Of a stretch of 64,000 nt of DNA, positions 46,153 to 55,635 are shown one piece after another (the first letter of the stretch is position 1; every line of letters starts with the position of its first letter). A program made the position numbers and the translations under genes. The stretch spans positions 1,745,501-1,809,500 of the forward strand of contig NZ_CP107921.1 of assembly GCF_036014215.1 (NCBI RefSeq), in the 5' to 3' direction. The stretch comes from Streptomyces sp. NBC_00440 (GTDB taxonomy: Bacteria > Actinomycetota > Actinomycetes > Streptomycetales > Streptomycetaceae). Under the pieces are notes generated by a model. It did not search any database and was not told the DNA's origin. It saw only the letters and a list, made by a program, of their open reading frames with translations.

Positions 46153-46841
46153 CGCCTTTCGCCCGGCTCCGGAGCGGGGTCCTCGTACGACAGCGGAGGC
46201 AGCGTGGCGGGCGGGGACGGCGGGGTCCACTCCGGCTCGGGGTCCCGCGGTCCGAACACCGCGGTCACCCCCAGGTGCACGATCATCGCCGCCACCGGCC
46301 ACGCGAGCAGTGCGCCCTTCGCGGCCAGTTTCAGCGGTGCGTCGAAGGTGACGCCCTTGCCCGCGTGCTTCGCGGCCGCGACCACGTCCTGCGACGGGCC
46401 GAGCCAGATCCCCACGCGCCAGGCGAGCAGCGAGCCGAGCAGGCCGCCGACGGCGAGAGCGATGACCAGCGGCACCCCGCCGCGCCTGCGGAAGAGGAAG
46501 ACGGCGGCCGCGCTCACCACGCCGAACGCCAGGCCGAGCAGCGCGAACGTGCCGTCCCCGCCGATCGCCTGCTCACCCTCCGAGTCCTTGAGGTAGACGG
46601 CCTTGCCGTCGGAGATCAGCGGAACGCGCGGCGCGAGCCACATCCACAGCAGGCCGAGCAGCACGCCCAGGACCGCCAGCACGACCGCCACGACGGCGGC
46701 CTGCACCAGCTCGGCCCGCAGTCCCGGGCCGTCGTCGTCACCTGCCTGCTCCGGACCCGGCCAGGGGGTGGCTCCCGAAGGACCCTTCTGCCAGGGGTCG
46801 TCGTTCGGGGGCTGGTGCGGAGGTGTCAGTGGCGCGGTCAC
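46149..46841 (-). CDS. DUF2567-like membrane protein
   Basis: 230 residues, five predicted membrane segments after a Pro-rich cytoplasmic N-terminus (1-40). LVQAAVVAVVLAVLGVLLGLLWMWLAP-type first helix leads to PRVPLISDGKAVYLKDSEGEQ, an extracytoplasmic loop with the pattern of DUF2567. A proline-rich C-terminal tail follows. Function unknown. The GTG start is uncertain; the frame is open further upstream but overlaps the ABC permease. Confidence 0.82.
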   Translation of the reverse strand: MTAPLTPPHQPPNDDPWQKGPSGATPWPGPEQAGDDDGPGLRAELVQAAVVAVVLAVLGVLLGLLWMWLAPRVPLISDGKAVYLKDSEGEQAIGGDGTFALLGLAFGVVSAAAVFLFRRRGGVPLVIALAVGGLLGSLLAWRVGIWLGPSQDVVAAAKHAGKGVTFDAPLKLAAKGALLAWPVAAMIVHLGVTAVFGPRDPEPEWTPPSPPATLPPLSYEDPAPEPGERR

Positions 46842-46875
46842 TCTGCCATCGTGCCAGGCTGCCCTGTGTGCCGCC

Positions 46876-47757
46876 TCACCGGACCGCCGCCCGCCGGTAG
46901 GCCCAGGTGGCCACGGCCAGCGAGACCACCCCGACCGCGGCGCACACAGCGAGGTCGGCGCCGACCGCCGGCCAGTCCGGGTGGTCGCCGAAGGTACGGG
47001 CCAGCGCCTCCACCCCGTAGGTGGACGGCAGCAGGTCGCGGGCGTACGCGATCGGCCCCGGCAGCCGGTCTGCCGGGAGCACGCCGAGGAGCAGCGCGGC
47101 GGACATCCCGAGCTGCCCGAGCAGGGTGGCGAGTTCCTGGCGCGGCGCGAGCAGTCCGAGCGCGGCGCCGAGCCCGGCGAGCGCCGCCCCGGCGAGCGGG
47201 ACGACGGCGGCGAGCACCCACAGATGCGCCAGCGGCAGCTGGAAGAGCACGGACCCTGCGACGGCGGTGACGACCGTGCCGGGCACCGTGAAGGAGGCGT
47301 ACGCCCCGGCGGTCCCCAGCACCACGGACGCGGGCGGCACCGGCAGGGTGGCGTAGTGGTCGAGTCCACCGCTGGCACGCAGCTGGCCGAAGTACTGCGC
47401 GAGCAGATTGAGCGCGACGAACGCCACGACCAGGACGGTCGAGCCCGCCACCACGGCGCGGGCCTCGTCGCCGCCGTCGACGACCCCGCGCATCAGGATC
47501 ATGATCCCGACGGACTGGAACGTCGCCACGAAGAGCAGCGGGATGCGCGCCACCCGGGCCCGTGACAGCTGGGCCCGGTAGACCGCGGCGAGCGCCGGCA
47601 GCAGCCGGGCGCGCGGCGCGAGCGGCTCGGCCCCGGTGGCCGCGTCGGCGGCACCGGGCAGGCCGCCCCGGGCGCCGGAGCCGCCAGGAGGGAGGGCCTC
47701 GCCGCGCGGCGGGATCTCCGGGTTCGGCTGGGACTGCGCGGAGACCACTGCGGTCAC
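46876..47757 (-). CDS. ABC-2 type exporter permease
   Basis: 293 residues with six membrane segments after a Pro/Ala-rich N-terminus (1-45). LDHYATLPVPPASVVLGTA is typical of ABC-2 permeases between helices 2 and 3. It forms an exporter with the ATPase encoded immediately upstream. GTG start in GTGA overlap with that gene. Substrate unknown; drug or lipid efflux are common for this type. Confidence 0.92.
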   Translation of the reverse strand: MTAVVSAQSQPNPEIPPRGEALPPGGSGARGGLPGAADAATGAEPLAPRARLLPALAAVYRAQLSRARVARIPLLFVATFQSVGIMILMRGVVDGGDEARAVVAGSTVLVVAFVALNLLAQYFGQLRASGGLDHYATLPVPPASVVLGTAGAYASFTVPGTVVTAVAGSVLFQLPLAHLWVLAAVVPLAGAALAGLGAALGLLAPRQELATLLGQLGMSAALLLGVLPADRLPGPIAYARDLLPSTYGVEALARTFGDHPDWPAVGADLAVCAAVGVVSLAVATWAYRRAAVR

Positions 47758-48740
47758 GCCTTCACCAGCCCCTTCGTACGGCCGCCCAGCGCCATGTACA
47801 CGTCCTCCAGGCTCGGTGTGGACAGCGTGAAGTCGTCGAGTGCGCTGAAGGCGGGCCCGCCGGTCACCGTGGCGACGGCGGCCCGTGCCTCGTCGGGTGC
47901 CAGCCGCAGCACCCAGCGGCGCCCGGACTCCTGCGCGGACTCGCGGAGAGCTGCGACCTCCGGGATGTCCAGCGGCGCCCGTTCCCGCCAGACCAGCTCG
48001 ACCCGGACCTCGCCCGCGACCTGGGCCTTCAGCCCGGCCGGGGTGTCGCAGGCGATCACCCGGCCGCGTTCGATGACGGCGACCCGGTCCAGCACGGTCT
48101 CGGCCTCGATGACGTTGTGGGTGACCAGCAGGACGGTCACGCCGCGCTCGGCCCGCCGCCGGTCGACCGCGGCCCACACGGCGCGCCGTGCGACGGGGTC
48201 CATCCCGGTGGTGGGCTCGTCCAGGACGAGCAGCGAGCGGTCCCCGACGAGCGTGGCGGCGAAACAGGCGAGCCGCCGCTGGCCGCCGGAGAGCTTCTTG
48301 AGCGGCCGCCCGGCGAGCTCGGTGATCCCCAGTTCCTCCAGTACGGCGTCCCGCTCCCGGCGCGCGTCCGGCACGGAGAGACCGCGCAGCCGGCCGGTGG
48401 TCTCCGCCGCGAGGGCGACGGTCAGTTCGTCGAGCGCGGTGGACTCCTGGCCCAGATAGCCGAGCAGCCGCGCGGCGCGTTCGGGATGGCGTACGAGATC
48501 GTGGCCGAGCACCTCGACGTGGCCGGAGTCGGGCCGCATCAGCCCGGTGAGCTGGCGTACGAGGGTGGACTTGCCCGCGCCGTTGGGTCCGAGCAGCCCG
48601 AAGATCTCGCCGCGGCGCACGGCCAGGGAGATCCCGTCGGTGGCCCGCACCTCGGGCGTGGCGGGAGCCCCCCGTCTGCCGCGCGCGGCCGGGTACGTCT
48701 TCACCAGCTCGCGCACCACGCACACATTGCCCGTACTCAC
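47754..48740 (-). CDS. ABC exporter ATP-binding protein
   Basis: 328 residues. Walker A GPNGAGKS, Q-loop LGQES, signature LSGGQRR, Walker B LLVLDEPTTGMDP and H-loop VTHN are all present. The C-terminal 90 residues are the extra domain seen in drug-type ABC-2 exporters. GTG start with TAGGCT 8 nt upstream, hence leaderless. The frame opens further upstream without a start signal. Confidence 0.96.
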   Translation of the reverse strand: MSTGNVCVVRELVKTYPAARGRRGAPATPEVRATDGISLAVRRGEIFGLLGPNGAGKSTLVRQLTGLMRPDSGHVEVLGHDLVRHPERAARLLGYLGQESTALDELTVALAAETTGRLRGLSVPDARRERDAVLEELGITELAGRPLKKLSGGQRRLACFAATLVGDRSLLVLDEPTTGMDPVARRAVWAAVDRRRAERGVTVLLVTHNVIEAETVLDRVAVIERGRVIACDTPAGLKAQVAGEVRVELVWRERAPLDIPEVAALRESAQESGRRWVLRLAPDEARAAVATVTGGPAFSALDDFTLSTPSLEDVYMALGGRTKGLVKA

Positions 48741-48748
48741 GAGGGACG

Positions 48749-48754
48749 AGCCTA
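48749..48754 (-). promoter_or_regulatory. Likely -10 box of the ABC exporter operon
   Basis: TAGGCT on the - strand, 8 nt before the GTG of the ATPase gene. No Shine-Dalgarno lies between. Confidence 0.5.
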
Positions 48755-48824
48755 CGGGGTTGGGCGGCCCGGAAGGGCGCCGGGGCCCATCGCGCCCGCT
48801 CCCGGTGACGGCCGTCGGCACACG

Positions 48825-50081
48825 TCAGCGCCCGGTCTGCTCCCCGGCGGGCGCGTGCTCCGCGGCCCGTACGTCGATCTCCCGCCAGAACCCGGCCCTG
48901 ATCGCGTACCGGTCGTGCTCGTCGATCTGGTCGTCCTTGTGGGCGAGCAGCCCGAACCGGGCCGCGTACCGCAGCAGCTCACCGTCGATCCGGTGCGGGA
49001 TCCGCGGGTACATCGCCGACAGCTTCTGCACATGGCCGGGGTCCGGCAGCCGCTCCATCCACCGCCTGGCGAAGACCTGCCCCACCTCGAAGGGGTCACC
49101 GCCGACCGTGGTGATGTCCTCCTCGCGGTCCGCCCACCGCTGCTCCGCCGTGGTGACCTGGGCGAGCGTCGGCAGGGACGCGGTCTCCGCCGGTTCACCG
49201 GCCTGGCCGCCGGGGCGCTCGATCCAGCCGCGCTCGGACGACCAGCGCAGCGTCGCGTTCGCCGGGTGCTGGGCGGCGGGCTGCGCTCCGGGGCCGCGCA
49301 GGCCCGCGAGGTCCTTGGGGGTGGGGACACCTCCCCTGGCCGCCGCCGCGTGCGCCCGTTCCTCGTCGGTGGGCTGCTCGGTGGCCGGGCCCGCCGTCGC
49401 GACGTTGTGCACGGCGGCGGCCTGCGCCGCGCGCTCGGCCGACGCGGCGAGCGCCGACTCCGGGAGCGGGGCGGAGAGGATCGCGGCGATCTCCGGGCGG
49501 GGCGCGGACGCCGGTGCGCAGGCCCCGCCGGTCTCCTTGGCCCGTACGGCCTTGGTGATCCAGGTCCGGTCCAGCACCCGGCGCTCATCGGCCTCGGCCA
49601 CCAGGTCCTCGGACTGGTTGTAGTCCCCGTCGGCCGCCTGCACCGCCCACAGGTGCACGGCCACGCCGTGCTCCTTCGCGGACATCAGGCCGGGCAGCAG
49701 ATCTCCGTCGCCGGTGACCAGCACGATGTCCGAACAGGCGCGATTTCTGGCCAGTTCGGTGAGTTCCGCGTGCATGGCGGCGTCGACGCCCTTCTGCGCC
49801 CAGCGGCCGTCGCTCCTCGTCAGTGCGCCCAGCCGGACGGTCACCCGCGGCATCACCCGCAGCCTGCGGTGTTCGGGCTGCGGCACCCGGTCGGGGGCGC
49901 CGTCGAACCAGTAGATCCGCAGCAGCGGCTGCTCCGTGTCGTCCTCGGCTCGCTCGCGCAGGCCCTGGATGAGCGCCGCGTGGTCGACAGTGATGCGGGA
50001 GCGGGCAGGTTCTCCCGCGAGAAGACTCGCGGCGGCTCCCAGCAGGTATCCGGCGTCCACCAGGACGACGCAGCGGTCCAC
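48825..50081 (-). CDS. NYN domain protein (PIN-like nuclease)
   Basis: 418 residues. The N-terminal NYN domain has CVVLVDAGYLLGAAA (first Asp), RWAQKGVDAAMHAEL (second Asp) and DIVLVTGDGDLLPGL (third Asp pair), the acidic site of PIN-like RNases. After a disordered Ala/Pro linker (about 200-290) comes a C-terminal domain (LPDPGHVQKLSAMYPRIPHR) I do not recognise. A role in RNA processing is likely. The GTG at 50081 follows AAAGAGG at 9 nt; the GTG at 50090 and the longer ORF to 50183 are alternatives. Confidence 0.9.
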   Translation of the reverse strand: MDRCVVLVDAGYLLGAAASLLAGEPARSRITVDHAALIQGLRERAEDDTEQPLLRIYWFDGAPDRVPQPEHRRLRVMPRVTVRLGALTRSDGRWAQKGVDAAMHAELTELARNRACSDIVLVTGDGDLLPGLMSAKEHGVAVHLWAVQAADGDYNQSEDLVAEADERRVLDRTWITKAVRAKETGGACAPASAPRPEIAAILSAPLPESALAASAERAAQAAAVHNVATAGPATEQPTDEERAHAAAARGGVPTPKDLAGLRGPGAQPAAQHPANATLRWSSERGWIERPGGQAGEPAETASLPTLAQVTTAEQRWADREEDITTVGGDPFEVGQVFARRWMERLPDPGHVQKLSAMYPRIPHRIDGELLRYAARFGLLAHKDDQIDEHDRYAIRAGFWREIDVRAAEHAPAGEQTGR

Positions 50082-50231
50082 GCGATCCACCCTCTTTCGG
50101 GTACCTCGGGAGAAGGGGAAGTACTTCGGGTTTCCTTCGAGTCTGCCCGACCGTACGAGGGTTAACGGCCGGAACTCGATCATCGGCGTGGCGTAGCGCG
50201 AAGTTGGTCCGAAGTAACGCGGGACAAGCCC

Positions 50232-50250
50232 TCATTACGCACGGTAATGA
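50232..50250. promoter_or_regulatory. Inverted repeat in the divergent NYN/small-protein region
   Basis: TCATTAC-GCACG-GTAATGA, perfect 7-bp arms, in an AT-richer patch 79 bp upstream of the small gene. Operator candidate; it might also be part of its promoter. Confidence 0.45.
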
Positions 50251-50328
50251 TCCAAAATGCGGCAGTCTGTGCGATATGTGAATCTGGTCGCGGCCCTGGC
50301 CCCTAGTCCCCCTCAAGGAGGCATCACC

Positions 50329-50517
50329 ATGGCCAAGCACAAGAACCGCCATAAGCACGGCAGTCAGCAGGACCGCTCGTCCGCCGCCGAACGCAGCGGC
50401 GAGGACGCCCGGTCCAGCTCGTTCGAGTCGCAGAATGAGTCCCAGCCGCAGTCGATGCCGCAGGGCAGCCCGTCAGATGTCGCACGTAAGCACCAGAAGC
50501 GCTTCGGCCACAACTGA
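50329..50517 (+). CDS. Small hydrophilic protein
   Basis: 62 residues, almost without hydrophobic residues: basic His/Lys/Asn-rich start (KHKNRHKHG), Ser/Glu/Gln-rich centre and the basic end VARKHQKRFGHN. It is likely disordered. AAGGAGG precedes the ATG at ideal spacing, which argues for strong translation. No family recognised. It is divergent from the NYN gene and is followed by a strong palindromic terminator. Confidence 0.85.
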   Translation: MAKHKNRHKHGSQQDRSSAAERSGEDARSSSFESQNESQPQSMPQGSPSDVARKHQKRFGHN

Positions 50518-50537
50518 TCTTCGCCGTAATGATGTTC

Positions 50538-50567
50538 GAGGGGCGCGCCGTGCACGGCGCGCCCCTC
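50538..50567. terminator. Bidirectional terminator, perfect 30-bp palindrome
   Basis: GAGGGGCGCGCCG/CGGCGCGCCCCTC, 13-bp arms with a self-complementary TGCA loop. It lies between the small gene and the convergent dnaE stop. Confidence 0.8.
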
Positions 50568-50574
50568 AAGCGGC

Positions 50575-53500
50575 TCAGCCCGCCAGGCAGGCCGGGCCCA
50601 GCAGCACCTTCAGATCGCCGAAGAGTGCCGGGTCGGGCTGCACCCGGTGCCGGTCGAGCCGGAGCACCGTGGTCTTGCGGGAGCCCTGAAGCTTGATCCG
50701 CACCTCGGAGTTGCCCCGGTGGTGGGAGAGGATCTCACCGAGCCTGCTGACCATCGGCGGGGTGACCTTCACGGTGGGGATGGTGATCGTCACCGGGGCG
50801 TTGGTCCCGGCGGACGACAGGTCGGGGACCTGCATCTCCATCGCGACGAGGCGCGGGATGTCCTCGCGCTTGTCGAGCCGGCCCTTGACGAACACCACGG
50901 TGTCCTCGACCAGCTGGGTCGACACCAGCTGGTAAGTGGCCGGGAAGAACATGCACTCGATGGTGCCCGCGAGGTCCTCGACGGTGGCGATGGCCCAGGC
51001 GTTGCCCTGCTTGGTCATCTTGCGCTGGAGGCCGGAGATGATCCCGCCGATGGTGACGACCGCGCCGTCCGAGTGCTCCCCACCGGTCAGCTGGGCGATG
51101 GCGGCGTCGCTCTTGTCCGAGAGCACGTGTTCAAGCCCGAAGAGCGGGTGGTCGGAGACGTAGAGACCGAGCATCTCCCGCTCCTGCGCGAGCAGATACG
51201 ACTTCTCCCACTCGATGTCGGAGAACTCCACGTCGAGCCCGAAGCCCGGCTCGGAGCTGTCCTCCTCGCCGCCGCCGAAGAGGTCGAACTGCCCCTCGGC
51301 CTCCTTGCGCTTGACCGCGACCACGTTGTCGATCATCGGCTCGAAGTGCGCGGTGAGGCCCTTGCGGGTGTGTCCCATCTCGTCGAAGGCGCCCGCCTTG
51401 ATGAGCGATTCGGTGGTGCGCTTGTTGCAGGCCACGGCCTCGACCTTGTCGAGGTAGTCGGGGAAGGAGCTGTATTTCCCCTTGGCCTTGCGGGAGCGGA
51501 TGATCGACTCCACCACGTTCGTACCGACGTTGCGCACCGCGGAGAGACCGAAGAGGATCACGTCGTCGCCCTGGGCGGCGAAGTTGGACTCGGACTCGTT
51601 CACATTGGGCGGCAGCACCTTGATGCCCATGCGGCGGCACTCGTTGAGGTAGATCGCCGACTTGTCCTTGTCGTCGCGCACCGAGGTGAGCAGCGCCGCC
51701 ATGTACTCGGCCGGGTAGTTGGCCTTGAGGTAGGCGGTCCAGTAGGTGACCAGGCCGTACGCGGAGGAGTGCGCCTTGTTGAACGCGTATCCGGCGAACG
51801 GCACCAGGACGTCCCAGAGCGCCTTGATCGCCGCGTCCGAGAAGCCCTCCTTCTTGGCCCCGGCCTCGAAGAGCACGAAGTTCTTGGCCAGTTCGTCGGC
51901 CTTCTTCTTGCCCATCACACGGCGCAGGATGTCGGCCTCGCCGAGCGAGTATCCGGCGACGATCTGGGCGGCCTTCTGCACCTGCTCCTGGTACACGATC
52001 AGGCCGTAGGTGAGGCCGAGGACCTCCTTGAGCGGCTCCTCCAGCTCCGGGTGGATCGGGGTGATCTCCTGGCGGTTGTTCTTGCGCTCCGCGTAGTTCG
52101 TGTGCGAGTTCATGCCCATCGGGCCCGGCCGGTACAGGGCCGAGACGGCGGAAATGTCCTCGAAGTTGTCGGGCTGCATCTGGCGCAGCAGGGAGCGCAT
52201 CGGGCCGCCGTCGAACTGGAAGACGCCGAGCGTGTCACCGCGGCAGAGCAGTTCGAAGGTCTTGGGGTCGTCCAGCGGGAGGGACAGCATCTCCAGGTCG
52301 ATGCCCTTGTTGGCCTTCACCATCTTGACGGCGTCGTCCATGATCGTCAGGTTGCGCAGGCCCAGGAAGTCCATCTTCAGCAGGCCGAGCGACTCGCACT
52401 GCGGGTAGTCCCACTGCGTGATGGTGACGTTGTCCGTGTGCCTGACCCAGACCGGGGCGTGGTCGACGATGGGCTCGCTGGACATGATCACGCCGGCCGC
52501 GTGCACACCCATCTGCCGGACCAGGCCCTCGACGCCGGTGGCGGTGTCGATGACCTTCTTGACGTCCGGTTCGTTCTCGTACATCCCCCGGATCTCGCCC
52601 GCCTCGCTGTACCGCGGGTGCTTGGGGTCGGTGATACCGCTGAGGTCGATCCCCTTGCCCAGGACGTCGGCGGGCATCGCCTTGGTGAGGCGGTCACCCA
52701 TCGCGTACGGATAGCCGAGCACGCGCGCGGAGTCCTTGATCGCGTTCTTGGCCTTGATCTTTCCGTACGTGCCGATCATGGCGACCTTGTCGGCGCCGTA
52801 CTTCTCCGTCACGTACCGGATCACCTCGACGCGCCTGCGCTCGTCGAAGTCGATGTCGACATCGGGCATCGAGACCCGCTCGGGGTTGAGGAACCGCTCG
52901 AAGATCAGCCCGTGCGTGATCGGGTCGAGGTCGGTGATGCCCATCGCGTACGAGACGATCGAGCCGGCCGCCGAACCACGCCCGGGGCCGACCGCGATGC
53001 CGTTGTTCTTCGCCCACATGATGAAGTCGGCCACCACAAGGAAGTACCCCGGGAACCCCATCTGGATGATGATGTCCATCTCGTACGCCGCCTGCTTCTG
53101 GCGGTCCTCGGGAACACCCCCCGGATACCGGCGCTCCATGCCGACCCGGACCTCTTCCTGGAACCAGGTGATCTCGGTGTAGCCGTCCGGGATGTCGAAC
53201 TTCGGCATCAGGTCGCGCTTCTCGAACATGCCCGAGGTGTCGATCTGCTCCGCGACCAGCAGGGTGTTGGCGCACCCCTGCTGCCAGGCGTCCGAGGAGT
53301 CGATGGCGTACATCTCGTCGGTCGTCTTGAGGTAGTAGCCGGTGCCGTCGAAGCGGAAGCGGTCCGGGTCCGAGAGGTTCTTGCCGGTCTGGATGCAGAG
53401 CAGGGCGTCGTGCGCGCTCGCCTCGTGCGCGTAGGTGTAGTGCGAGTCGTTCGTCACCAGCGGCGGGATGCCGAGCTTCTGGCCGATCTCCACCAGGCCG

Positions 53501-54111
53501 TCGCGGACCCGGCGTTCGATCTCGATGCCGTGGTCCATCAGCTCCAGGAAGTACCGGCCCTCACCGAAGATGTCCTTGTAGTCGGAGGCCGCCTGCATCG
53601 CCTCGTCGAACTGCCCCAGCCGCAACCGGGTCTGCACCTCACCCGACGGACAGCCGGTCGAGGCGATCAGGCCCTCGGACCACTGGGAGATCGTCTCCTT
53701 GTCCATCCGCGGCCACTTCTGCAGCCAGCCCTCGGCGTACGCGTCCGACGACAGCTTGAACAGGTTGTGCAGACCTGTACTGTTCGCCGCCCAGATCGTC
53801 TTATGCGTATAACCACCCGAACCGGACACATCGTCGCGCTTCTGATGCGGCTGGCCCCACTTGACCTTCCGCTTGTTCCGCCGCGACTCCGGAGCGACAT
53901 ACGCCTCGATACCGATGATCGGCGTCACACCCGCCTTCTTCGCCGAATGGAAGAAGTCGTACGCCCCGTGCAGGTTCCCGTGGTCGGACATCGCGATATG
54001 CGACATGCCCATCTCATTGCAGGCGTTGAACATGTCCTTGAGCCGCGCGGCACCGTCCAGCATCGAGTACTGCGTGTGGACGTGAAGGTGCGTGAAAGGC
54101 GGCTTGGTCAC
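50575..54111 (-). CDS. dnaE: DNA polymerase III alpha subunit
   Basis: 1178 residues, DnaE1 type. PHP domain: HLHVHTQYSMLDG, SDHGNLHGAYDF, with most metal residues kept. Polymerase active site: FLNPERVSMPDVDIDFDERR. Further VGPGRGSAAGS, the (HhH)2 region, the OB fold (VTIGGIISGLQRKMTKQG) and a short C-terminal part. It is the replicative polymerase. GTG start with AGGAGG at 7 nt. TAGACT further upstream (54151-54156) may be its -10. It is divergent from the DUF2252 gene. Confidence 0.98.
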   Translation of the reverse strand: MTKPPFTHLHVHTQYSMLDGAARLKDMFNACNEMGMSHIAMSDHGNLHGAYDFFHSAKKAGVTPIIGIEAYVAPESRRNKRKVKWGQPHQKRDDVSGSGGYTHKTIWAANSTGLHNLFKLSSDAYAEGWLQKWPRMDKETISQWSEGLIASTGCPSGEVQTRLRLGQFDEAMQAASDYKDIFGEGRYFLELMDHGIEIERRVRDGLVEIGQKLGIPPLVTNDSHYTYAHEASAHDALLCIQTGKNLSDPDRFRFDGTGYYLKTTDEMYAIDSSDAWQQGCANTLLVAEQIDTSGMFEKRDLMPKFDIPDGYTEITWFQEEVRVGMERRYPGGVPEDRQKQAAYEMDIIIQMGFPGYFLVVADFIMWAKNNGIAVGPGRGSAAGSIVSYAMGITDLDPITHGLIFERFLNPERVSMPDVDIDFDERRRVEVIRYVTEKYGADKVAMIGTYGKIKAKNAIKDSARVLGYPYAMGDRLTKAMPADVLGKGIDLSGITDPKHPRYSEAGEIRGMYENEPDVKKVIDTATGVEGLVRQMGVHAAGVIMSSEPIVDHAPVWVRHTDNVTITQWDYPQCESLGLLKMDFLGLRNLTIMDDAVKMVKANKGIDLEMLSLPLDDPKTFELLCRGDTLGVFQFDGGPMRSLLRQMQPDNFEDISAVSALYRPGPMGMNSHTNYAERKNNRQEITPIHPELEEPLKEVLGLTYGLIVYQEQVQKAAQIVAGYSLGEADILRRVMGKKKADELAKNFVLFEAGAKKEGFSDAAIKALWDVLVPFAGYAFNKAHSSAYGLVTYWTAYLKANYPAEYMAALLTSVRDDKDKSAIYLNECRRMGIKVLPPNVNESESNFAAQGDDVILFGLSAVRNVGTNVVESIIRSRKAKGKYSSFPDYLDKVEAVACNKRTTESLIKAGAFDEMGHTRKGLTAHFEPMIDNVVAVKRKEAEGQFDLFGGGEEDSSEPGFGLDVEFSDIEWEKSYLLAQEREMLGLYVSDHPLFGLEHVLSDKSDAAIAQLTGGEHSDGAVVTIGGIISGLQRKMTKQGNAWAIATVEDLAGTIECMFFPATYQLVSTQLVEDTVVFVKGRLDKREDIPRLVAMEMQVPDLSSAGTNAPVTITIPTVKVTPPMVSRLGEILSHHRGNSEVRIKLQGSRKTTVLRLDRHRVQPDPALFGDLKVLLGPACLAG

Positions 54112-54150
54112 GGGGATGCCTCCTGCGGGACGAGTGGGGAACAGCGATGA

Positions 54151-54156
54151 AGTCTA
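54151..54156 (-). promoter_or_regulatory. Possible -10 box of dnaE
   Basis: TAGACT on the - strand, 39 nt before the GTG. It would give a leader of about 33 nt containing the AGGAGG site. No clear -35. Confidence 0.4.
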
Positions 54157-54256
54157 CGTCGGCCCACCGACAGCGGCGGGGCACTCCCGGGTGGCTCCGT
54201 GCGTTGAGCCCGTTGGAACAGCTGTCCCTTATGTGATGCACCTGGAGGCACCCGCG

Positions 54257-55582
54257 ATGTCGGTCCCGCAGCCCAGCTCCGAGGAGCGCGGCGAGCAGAT
54301 TCTCGCCGTTTTCGGCACCGCGTTCGGCGAGCTCCTGGCCGCCGATCCGGCTGCTTTCCGGGTCAAGTTCCGGAAGATGGCGGCCTCGGCCTTCGCCTTC
54401 TACCGGGGCGCGGCCTGCCTCTTCTACGAGGACCTGGGCGGGAGCGCGGAGGGCGGCCCGTATCTGGACGAGCGGACCGGCCGGGTCTGGGTGCACGGCG
54501 ATCTGCACGCGGAGAACTTCGGCACCTATCTGGACGCCAACGGCCGGCTGATTTTCAATGTGAACGACTTCGACGAGGCCTATGTGGGCCCCTTCACCTG
54601 GGACGTCCAGCGCTTCGCGGCCTCGCTGGCGCTGCTCGGCCACGCCAAGGCGCTCAGCGACGACCAGATCACCGGTCTGGTGGAGACCTATGCGGCCGCC
54701 TACCGCGAGCGGATCCGGGTCCTGGCGTCCGGCGCCCGGGACGACGACGTGCCTCCGTTCACGCTGGACACCGCCGAGGGACCGCTGCTCGGCGCGCTGC
54801 GCGCGGCCAGGTCGCGCACCAGATTCGCGCTCCTCGGCTCCATGACGGAGATCCGCGACCACGAGCGGCGCTTCACCACCGACAGCAGCACGGTGGAGCT
54901 CGACGCGGCGTCGCGGTACAAGATCCTCGCCGCCTTCGACGGCTATCTGGAGACGCTGCCGGAGGAGAGCCTGGGCCGCCCCGACTCGTACCGGGTGAAG
55001 GACGTCGTGGGGCGCAAGGGCATCGGGATCGGCTCGGCCGGGCTGCCCTCGTACAACATTCTCCTGGAGGGCCACAGCGACGCCCTGGAGAACGACGTGA
55101 TCATCTACATGAAGCAGGGGCAGACCCCGGCGGTCTCCCGGCACATCACGGACCCGGCGGTCCGCGGGTACTTCCAGCACGAGGGCCATCGCACGGTGAT
55201 CTCGCAGCGCGCCCTGCAGGCGCACGCCGACCCGTGGCTCGGCTGGACCGAGCTGGACGGCGCCGGGCAGCTGGTGGCCGAGGTCTCGCCGTACGCGGTG
55301 GATCTCGACTGGTCGGACCTGGACGACCCCGAGGAGATCGCGGCGGTCGTCGCCGACCTCGGCCGGGCCACGGCCACCATGCACGCGGCGGCGGACGACG
55401 AGAGCGGCCACTCGCTGGTGCCGTTCTCGACGGAGCGCGCCATCGACGCGGCCATCGCCGCCGACGAGGACGGCTTCGCCAAGATGCTGGTGGACTTCGC
55501 ACACGCCTACGGGGCGCAGACCCGGCGTGACCACGCGATATTCGTGGAATTGTTCCGCAATGGCCAGATCCCCGGTCTCTAG
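54257..55582 (+). CDS. DUF2252 family protein (kinase-like fold)
   Basis: 441 residues. Kinase/APH-like marks: VWVHGDLHAENFGTY (HGDxHxxN catalytic loop) and NDFDEAYVGPFTWDVQRFA (metal Asp). RVKDVVGRKGIGIGSAGLPS and YMKQGQTPA are typical of DUF2252. Substrate unknown. Start ATG with GGAGG at 8 nt; the ORF is open to 54092 but the upstream part overlaps the dnaE promoter. Confidence 0.9.
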   Translation: MSVPQPSSEERGEQILAVFGTAFGELLAADPAAFRVKFRKMAASAFAFYRGAACLFYEDLGGSAEGGPYLDERTGRVWVHGDLHAENFGTYLDANGRLIFNVNDFDEAYVGPFTWDVQRFAASLALLGHAKALSDDQITGLVETYAAAYRERIRVLASGARDDDVPPFTLDTAEGPLLGALRAARSRTRFALLGSMTEIRDHERRFTTDSSTVELDAASRYKILAAFDGYLETLPEESLGRPDSYRVKDVVGRKGIGIGSAGLPSYNILLEGHSDALENDVIIYMKQGQTPAVSRHITDPAVRGYFQHEGHRTVISQRALQAHADPWLGWTELDGAGQLVAEVSPYAVDLDWSDLDDPEEIAAVVADLGRATATMHAAADDESGHSLVPFSTERAIDAAIAADEDGFAKMLVDFAHAYGAQTRRDHAIFVELFRNGQIPGL

Positions 55583-55635
55583 ACTCAGGAACCTTTAAGG
55601 GTCTCTTACCTGCGCCCATGGCACACTCGGGGCCG

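Noticed and set aside
50647..54150. 1167-codon open frame on + opposite dnaE
   Set aside because: Antisense shadow; no recognisable domain and codon bias typical of a complementary frame.
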